Assembly (NCBI GenBank): GCA_021404565.1
Contig: JAAWWF010000001.1
Span: forward strand, 419,613-483,612
Direction of reading: 5' to 3'
Length of the DNA stretch: 64,000 bases
Origin: Roseivirga sp.
GTDB taxonomy: Bacteria > Bacteroidota > Bacteroidia > Cytophagales > Cyclobacteriaceae
The first letter of the stretch is position 1. The number at the start of each line of letters is the position of its first letter. A model generated the notes under the pieces. That model was not told the DNA's origin and did not search any database. It worked only from the letters and a program-made list of their open reading frames with translations. A program made the position numbers and the translations under genes. This document shows positions 59,717-64,000 of this stretch, piece after piece.

Positions 59717-62182
59717 ATGAAGAGCATTACGTACGCCATTCGGGTATTACTTAAAAATAAGTTCTACTCGTTCCTGAATATCTTTGGCCTTGCCATAGGC
59801 CTTTCCGTTGCCATGATCATTTTACTCTACGTCCAAAAGGACCTGAGCTTTGACAAACATCATGAAAACTGGGACCAGCTCTACCGAATTGAATCCAAAT
59901 TCAAAATAAACGGCAAAGACGATGAGTTTGCCCTTACCTCCGTGGTTCTTGCAGAGATGATGCAGGAGGCCTTTCCTGAGATTCAGAGCTATACTCGCTT
60001 CCAGAATGCTGGCCGACAGCTGTTCAGAAAAGGAGATCAGAAATTCTATATCGACAACATGGTTTTCGCGGACTCCTCGGTCTTCGGCAACTTTACCCAT
60101 GAGTTTATTTATGGAGATCCTACATCCGCCCTGGACGAGATCAATAGCGTTGTGCTCACTGAAAGCGTTGCCAGGCGCATTTATGGTAACGAAAATCCAA
60201 TGAATGAGATTCTGGAAACAGATAATAGCACATTCAAGGTTACCGGTGTTATCAAAGACATGCCTGACAATGTGCACTTAAGCTATGACGGGCTTATCTC
60301 ACTGCACACACAAAGGGCTGGTCAACCACCTCTTACAGCACAGCAAAAGAGCGGTCAACTTTGGAATATTGCACTCTATTCTTATGTAAAGCTGCCCAAA
60401 AACTTTAATGTCAATCAAATCTACGATCGCTTTCCTGATTTCTTTGAGCAGCACATGGCACCGCTTGCCCGCCAGGCAAATCTCGGTGATTCAAATTTTG
60501 CTCCAAGACTGGTTCCGCTCAACGAGATTCATTTCAAGTCAAATGTGCAGTATGATCTGCCAACAGGTAACATGGCCTATACCCGTTCGTTTATGGCCAT
60601 TGGCATTTTCATTCTGATTCTGGCAAGCATCAACTATATGAACCTGGCCACAGCACGGGCTACCAACCGCTCTAAAGAAGTAGGTGTTAGAAAAGTACTG
60701 GGCTCTACGCGGGGCAAGCTGAGAAGTCAGTTTATGAGTGAGTCACTCATTATTGCTTTCTTTTCACTGCTATTGGCAGTACTCATTGTTAACATTCTTA
60801 TTCAGGGTACAGGACTCAACGATCTTTTAGACAAAGAACTCAGCCTTGACTTTATGAACAACCAGCTACTCCTCTTCGGTTCGCTGGGTGTTACCGTACT
60901 TATTGGTCTTTTATCCGGTCTATACCCGGCCTTCTATCTCTCGGCTATCTCAGTACTCGTAGCGATGAAAGGCAGCGTTAAAACGGGCCCCGGTAGTCTT
61001 TTTCTCAGAAAGATACTCGTAGCCTTTCAGTTCTTTGTGTCCATCGGGGTGGTCATCTCCACACTGCTCATGAGTGATCAGATCAGTTTTATGAGAGACA
61101 AAGATCTCGGCTTTAACAAAGACAATGTAATCCTCATCCCGATGCAGGATGTAGAAGTAAGGAATCGCATAGATTTTATCAAAGCGGAACTGATGCAAAA
61201 CCCCAATATCGTGGGGGTTACTGATGCTTTGGGTATAGGCGGTGGAGTCTCTGTGGGCAATAGTCTTCTTGGTGCCGGCAGACAGCTACTGCAAGCTGAA
61301 ACTCAAGAAGATTCTACTTTCACGCAAGATACTTTCAATGTTCTGCGGGTAGGTAAAGACTATACAAACACCATGCAGATGGAGATTGTAGCGGGTAGAA
61401 ATTTTAATGAGGATATTCCTACAGACATTACCCAAAAAGTACTGGTTAATGAGGCCCTGGTGGCCAAAATGGGCTGGGATGATCCCATCAACAAAGTGGT
61501 CAGTCCTATCGGTGCCCCTGTGCAAAGCCGCGTTATCGGGGTGGTGAAAGACTTCCATGCCTTCTCACTACACATGAAGGTAGAACCTACTGTAATTTTC
61601 AGGTACCCTCCCCTGCAAAACTTACCACCACAGGCATTGCCTACCTTCCTGGTCAATGTAAAAAACGGTAGCCTTAGTCAGGCGCTCAGCTTCCTGGAAA
61701 ACCGTTTTGTGGAGCTCGATCAAAAGCACCCCTTTGAGTACCGCTTCCTCGATCAGCAGGCAGAAGAACTTTACAAAGCAGATCAGCGACAAAGCTCTCT
61801 GACAGGCATCTTGTCTTATATCTGTATTCTTATTTCCTGTTTAGGACTGTTAGGTTTGTCCTCCTTTACTACCTCTACCCGCATCAAAGAAATTGGTGTG
61901 CGCAAGGTATTAGGAGCTACTGTACCACAGCTGGTATTTATGATTTTCAAAGACATTATGGTATTGGTACTGATTGGTTTTGTCATAGCCACCCCCGTTG
62001 CCTACCTGCTGATAGAAGACTGGCTTCAGGTATTTGAATATCGTATGCCCCTGCAAACGGTGATCATTGCGGCTGCGGCTATGTCGGGAATTCTATCACT
62101 GATCATTGCCTTCTTTACGGTAAGCTTCCACTCATTGAGAGCGGCCAGACAGAATCCTGTAAGGGCATTGCGCTACGAATAA
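59717..62182 (+). CDS. FtsX/MacB-type permease without prefix domain (tandem copy 3)
   Basis: The 821-aa protein opens MKSITYAIRVLLKNKFYSFLNIFGLAIGLSVAMIILLYVQK and shows the same two-half MacB architecture, with VGVRKVLGSTRG and IGVRKVLGATVPQ coupling motifs and NPVRALRYE at the end. It is clearly more diverged from copies 1 and 2, and its upstream region is unrelated to theirs. It has its own sigma-54-like promoter and tandem inverted repeats. A terminator-like hairpin follows (62208-62242). It is also without a local ATPase. Confidence 0.86.
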   Translation: MKSITYAIRVLLKNKFYSFLNIFGLAIGLSVAMIILLYVQKDLSFDKHHENWDQLYRIESKFKINGKDDEFALTSVVLAEMMQEAFPEIQSYTRFQNAGRQLFRKGDQKFYIDNMVFADSSVFGNFTHEFIYGDPTSALDEINSVVLTESVARRIYGNENPMNEILETDNSTFKVTGVIKDMPDNVHLSYDGLISLHTQRAGQPPLTAQQKSGQLWNIALYSYVKLPKNFNVNQIYDRFPDFFEQHMAPLARQANLGDSNFAPRLVPLNEIHFKSNVQYDLPTGNMAYTRSFMAIGIFILILASINYMNLATARATNRSKEVGVRKVLGSTRGKLRSQFMSESLIIAFFSLLLAVLIVNILIQGTGLNDLLDKELSLDFMNNQLLLFGSLGVTVLIGLLSGLYPAFYLSAISVLVAMKGSVKTGPGSLFLRKILVAFQFFVSIGVVISTLLMSDQISFMRDKDLGFNKDNVILIPMQDVEVRNRIDFIKAELMQNPNIVGVTDALGIGGGVSVGNSLLGAGRQLLQAETQEDSTFTQDTFNVLRVGKDYTNTMQMEIVAGRNFNEDIPTDITQKVLVNEALVAKMGWDDPINKVVSPIGAPVQSRVIGVVKDFHAFSLHMKVEPTVIFRYPPLQNLPPQALPTFLVNVKNGSLSQALSFLENRFVELDQKHPFEYRFLDQQAEELYKADQRQSSLTGILSYICILISCLGLLGLSSFTTSTRIKEIGVRKVLGATVPQLVFMIFKDIMVLVLIGFVIATPVAYLLIEDWLQVFEYRMPLQTVIIAAAAMSGILSLIIAFFTVSFHSLRAARQNPVRALRYE

Positions 62183-62207
62183 AGACTTTTTATCACCACT
62201 AACCTTC

Positions 62208-62242
62208 AAAGGCTGGCTTGGATAGAGCTGGCCTTTGTTTTT
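62208..62242 (+). terminator. Terminator-like hairpin after tandem permease 3
   Basis: AAAGGC (62208-62213) pairs with GCCTTT (62231-62236), followed by GTTTTTT. The stem is 6 bp with a 17-nt loop in which further short pairing is possible. Confidence 0.5.
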
Positions 62243-62380
62243 TATCTGGTGGCAAAGTTGTACCTAAAAACCCGCCAGCCTCGTTTTGCTTGCCTCATGG
62301 TCAAAGGTCTGTCAGTCTCCTCTTACTCCGAGTTCATTTCCAAAGCCGGCCATCGGTCCCATCAAGCACGGCTAAAAGGT

Positions 62381-62451
62381 CAAAAAAGAGGTTGCCTCAA
62401 AAGCTCAGGCCATGCCGGTACATGACCTGAAAAACTTCTGAAACAACCTCT
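62381..62451 (-). terminator. Strong terminator of the partial Asp-box gene
   Basis: On the minus strand AGAGGTTGTTTCAGAAG (62451-62435) pairs over 17 bp, with three wobble pairs, with CTTTTGAGGCAACCTCT (62403-62387), followed by a run of T (62386-62381). It lies 24 nt beyond the stop codon at 62475. The loop contains an additional TCAGG/CCTGA stem. Confidence 0.85.
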
Positions 62452-62474
62452 TCGGTAAGAGAGACTTATTCGGC

Positions 62475-64000
62475 TTACTTGTCTTCTATAAAAGGAGAGA
62501 AATCAAGCTTATCGGCTGCCTCCTTGTATTCCTTCCATTCTTTATCATAGAATGCAGTGGCTTTTTCCATCAGCTCGGCCCAATTGGCCCTGGCATGAGA
62601 TAACAGGCGATCCTGTGTAGCTCCGGGCATTTCATTAGAACTGCTGATATAGAAACTGGCGAAAAAGGCATCGTTTAGCAAAGGTGCTCTTTCCGGCATA
62701 CGATATTCAGGACCGGAGTAATCCTCTCCCAGTACCCGTTCGCGAAATGACTCGATCGTTTTCTTCATCTCCTCACTCTTCTCTCTGATCTCCTTAAATT
62801 CATCACCCTTTCGGCCCCTGATAGCACTCAGCAGTTTGTCAACGGAACGATACGACTCATTCCATTTGTTCACCTCTCCTGTGATAGTTTCCAGCAAGGT
62901 GTAAAACTCTTGTTCCTTTTCATATCGTGCCCTTAACACCCGCGTTGGTACATCTACCCGTGGATCGGCCTTTACCTCTATGCTCGTAGAATCTTTTACA
63001 TTGCCGTAGCTCAACACCACCTTATAAGTACCTGGCAAAACTCGCGAGCCAGCTGGTTCAGGAGCACCTTCTCTCGGCTCCTGGCGACTCGGAAAGTTTA
63101 TTCCCTTTTCTGTCCGTCCCCAGTTCACTACATTCAGACCGCTTTGCGGTCTTTGTTCCAGTGTCCTGATTTTGGAACCTTCACTGTTATAAATTTCTAT
63201 CATCACCTGATCGAATTTAACTGTATCTGCAGAGTCCTTTTCTTCATTAGCCTCCTCGCTTTGCTTTTTCTTCTTCTTTCGCTTTGCCTTTTTTGTTTCT
63301 TCCTCTTCAGCCTCTTCCTTCTTTTTATCCGCAGGGTTGTTTGCGAAGAATTTGATTTGGGCAGCAAAAGAGCGATTAGTTCCCACGAAAGAACCACTTC
63401 CCGGGTTTCCTTCTCCCGTGGGTCCCGTCAGATTCAGCAGGTAAGTATCGGCTGGTTCTACTACAGCGAGGGTTGCTTCTGCAGTCTGAGCACCTTTAGC
63501 AGCGAGAAGTCTTAAAGGCCTGATATCGTCCAGAACAAAAACACCGCGCCCGAAGCTACCAATCACCAGGTCATGTTCTGTGGGATGAATTACCATGTCC
63601 ATTGTAGATACCGTAGGGTAGTCATTGGTCCACTGTGTCCAGTTGTTTCCTCCGTCCACAGTGACATACAAGCCAAATTCTGTTCCGTAAAACATCAGGT
63701 TTGGCTCAACAGCATCCTGAACGAAAGACAGAGAATAACCCCAGATATCGTTTCCTTCAATAAGGGACTTCCAGGTAGCTCCATAATCCGTGGTCTTCAG
63801 CAAATATGGCTCAAAGTCGAACCTGCGATAATTGTTCACTACAATCACGGCTTCTCCTTTGTTATGTTTGGAGGCCCGCACCTGAGCTACCCAACTTCCA
63901 GCAGGAATCCCGCTTAAGTTAGCTGTCAAATCAGTCCAGCTCTCTCCACCATCACGTGTAATTTGCACTTTACCATCGTCTGTACCAGCCCAGATCACTC
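62475..64000 (-). CDS. VPS10/sortilin-like Asp-box protein, C-terminal part (5' end outside the window)
   Basis: The frame is open to the window edge, so only about the last 508 residues are seen. They are homologous to the C-terminal half of the protein at 35319-38438: Asp-boxes TRDGGESW, TTDYGATW and TVDGGNNW, then FGRGVFVLDDIRPLR, a RPQSGLNVVNWGRTEKGINFPSRQEPREGAPEPAG domain and a helical tail. It differs by a Lys/Glu-rich insertion (KKKEEAEEEETKKAKRKKKK, at about residue 222 of the visible part). Most likely it is a secreted or outer-membrane beta-propeller. No hydrolase site is assignable. Confidence 0.85.
   Translation of the reverse strand, partial: VIWAGTDDGKVQITRDGGESWTDLTANLSGIPAGSWVAQVRASKHNKGEAVIVVNNYRRFDFEPYLLKTTDYGATWKSLIEGNDIWGYSLSFVQDAVEPNLMFYGTEFGLYVTVDGGNNWTQWTNDYPTVSTMDMVIHPTEHDLVIGSFGRGVFVLDDIRPLRLLAAKGAQTAEATLAVVEPADTYLLNLTGPTGEGNPGSGSFVGTNRSFAAQIKFFANNPADKKKEEAEEEETKKAKRKKKKKQSEEANEEKDSADTVKFDQVMIEIYNSEGSKIRTLEQRPQSGLNVVNWGRTEKGINFPSRQEPREGAPEPAGSRVLPGTYKVVLSYGNVKDSTSIEVKADPRVDVPTRVLRARYEKEQEFYTLLETITGEVNKWNESYRSVDKLLSAIRGRKGDEFKEIREKSEEMKKTIESFRERVLGEDYSGPEYRMPERAPLLNDAFFASFYISSSNEMPGATQDRLLSHARANWAELMEKATAFYDKEWKEYKEAADKLDFSPFIEDK

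Overview
The window reads as chromosomal DNA of a Bacteroidota bacterium, most likely of the Cytophagales type. The evidence is Bacteroidota-style promoters (TTTG about 19 nt before TAnnTTTG), many secreted proteins with short hydrophobic leaders ending in AQ or a lipobox Cys, membrane-anchored LytTR and AraC regulators, DUF5916, DUF6090 and VPS10/Asp-box proteins, and large FtsX/MacB-like permeases paired with PadR regulators. The taxonomic placement is inference. No phage, insertion sequence, CRISPR array, rRNA or tRNA was seen.

Layout. 1-8.2 kb: secreted hypothetical, membrane LytTR regulator, PhzF-like enzyme, MocR regulator, a DUF5916 outer-membrane protein, a small secreted protein and a membrane AraC regulator. 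8.2-11 kb: CtlX-like amidinohydrolase behind two related outer-membrane proteins. 11-15 kb: hisIE, hisF, hisA, hisH and phenylalanine 4-hydroxylase, read leftwards as one probable operon. 15-22.2 kb: S41 protease and a PadR-permease-permease operon. 22.4-35.2 kb: lipoproteins, DUF2339 and DUF6090 membrane proteins, Ddl ligase, GNAT, SDR, SIMPL, AraC-CPBP pair, M49 peptidase and cupin. 35.3-43.3 kb: 1039-residue Asp-box protein, NTF2-like pair, the pxpABC 5-oxoprolinase operon and a very acidic exported protein. 43.7-50.7 kb: QueA, MscS, TrkA, TrkH, an HMA metal-binding protein and a DEAD-box helicase. 50.8-62.2 kb: a second PadR-permease pair and three tandem prefix-less permeases. 62.5 kb to the end: a second Asp-box protein, cut by the window edge.

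The strongest discovery is in the 279-nt gap ahead of phenylalanine 4-hydroxylase (14737-15015). On the minus strand there is a consensus promoter, a 23-codon ORF starting 5 nt after it and carrying the run YYYHYYH, a segment able to form a 7-bp antiterminator, and a 9-bp GC-rich terminator with a U tract. This is a complete transcription attenuator whose control codons (five Tyr, two His) match the downstream genes: PhhA makes tyrosine and HisH, HisA, HisF and HisIE make histidine.

Three further regulatory patterns stand out. An 18-bp block (CTTACCTATTCGTAAAAC as seen on the + strand) is shared between the promoter regions of a padR operon and the S41 protease, and a related motif precedes the second padR. 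Two tandem inverted-repeat arrays (GTACG-N4-CGTGC) each lie about 65-110 bp upstream of a sigma-54-like -24/-12 element, one before the acidic exported protein and one before the third tandem permease. Finally, two of the tandem permeases were duplicated together with about 150 bp of 5' sequence whose hairpins keep symmetry while the sequence varies.
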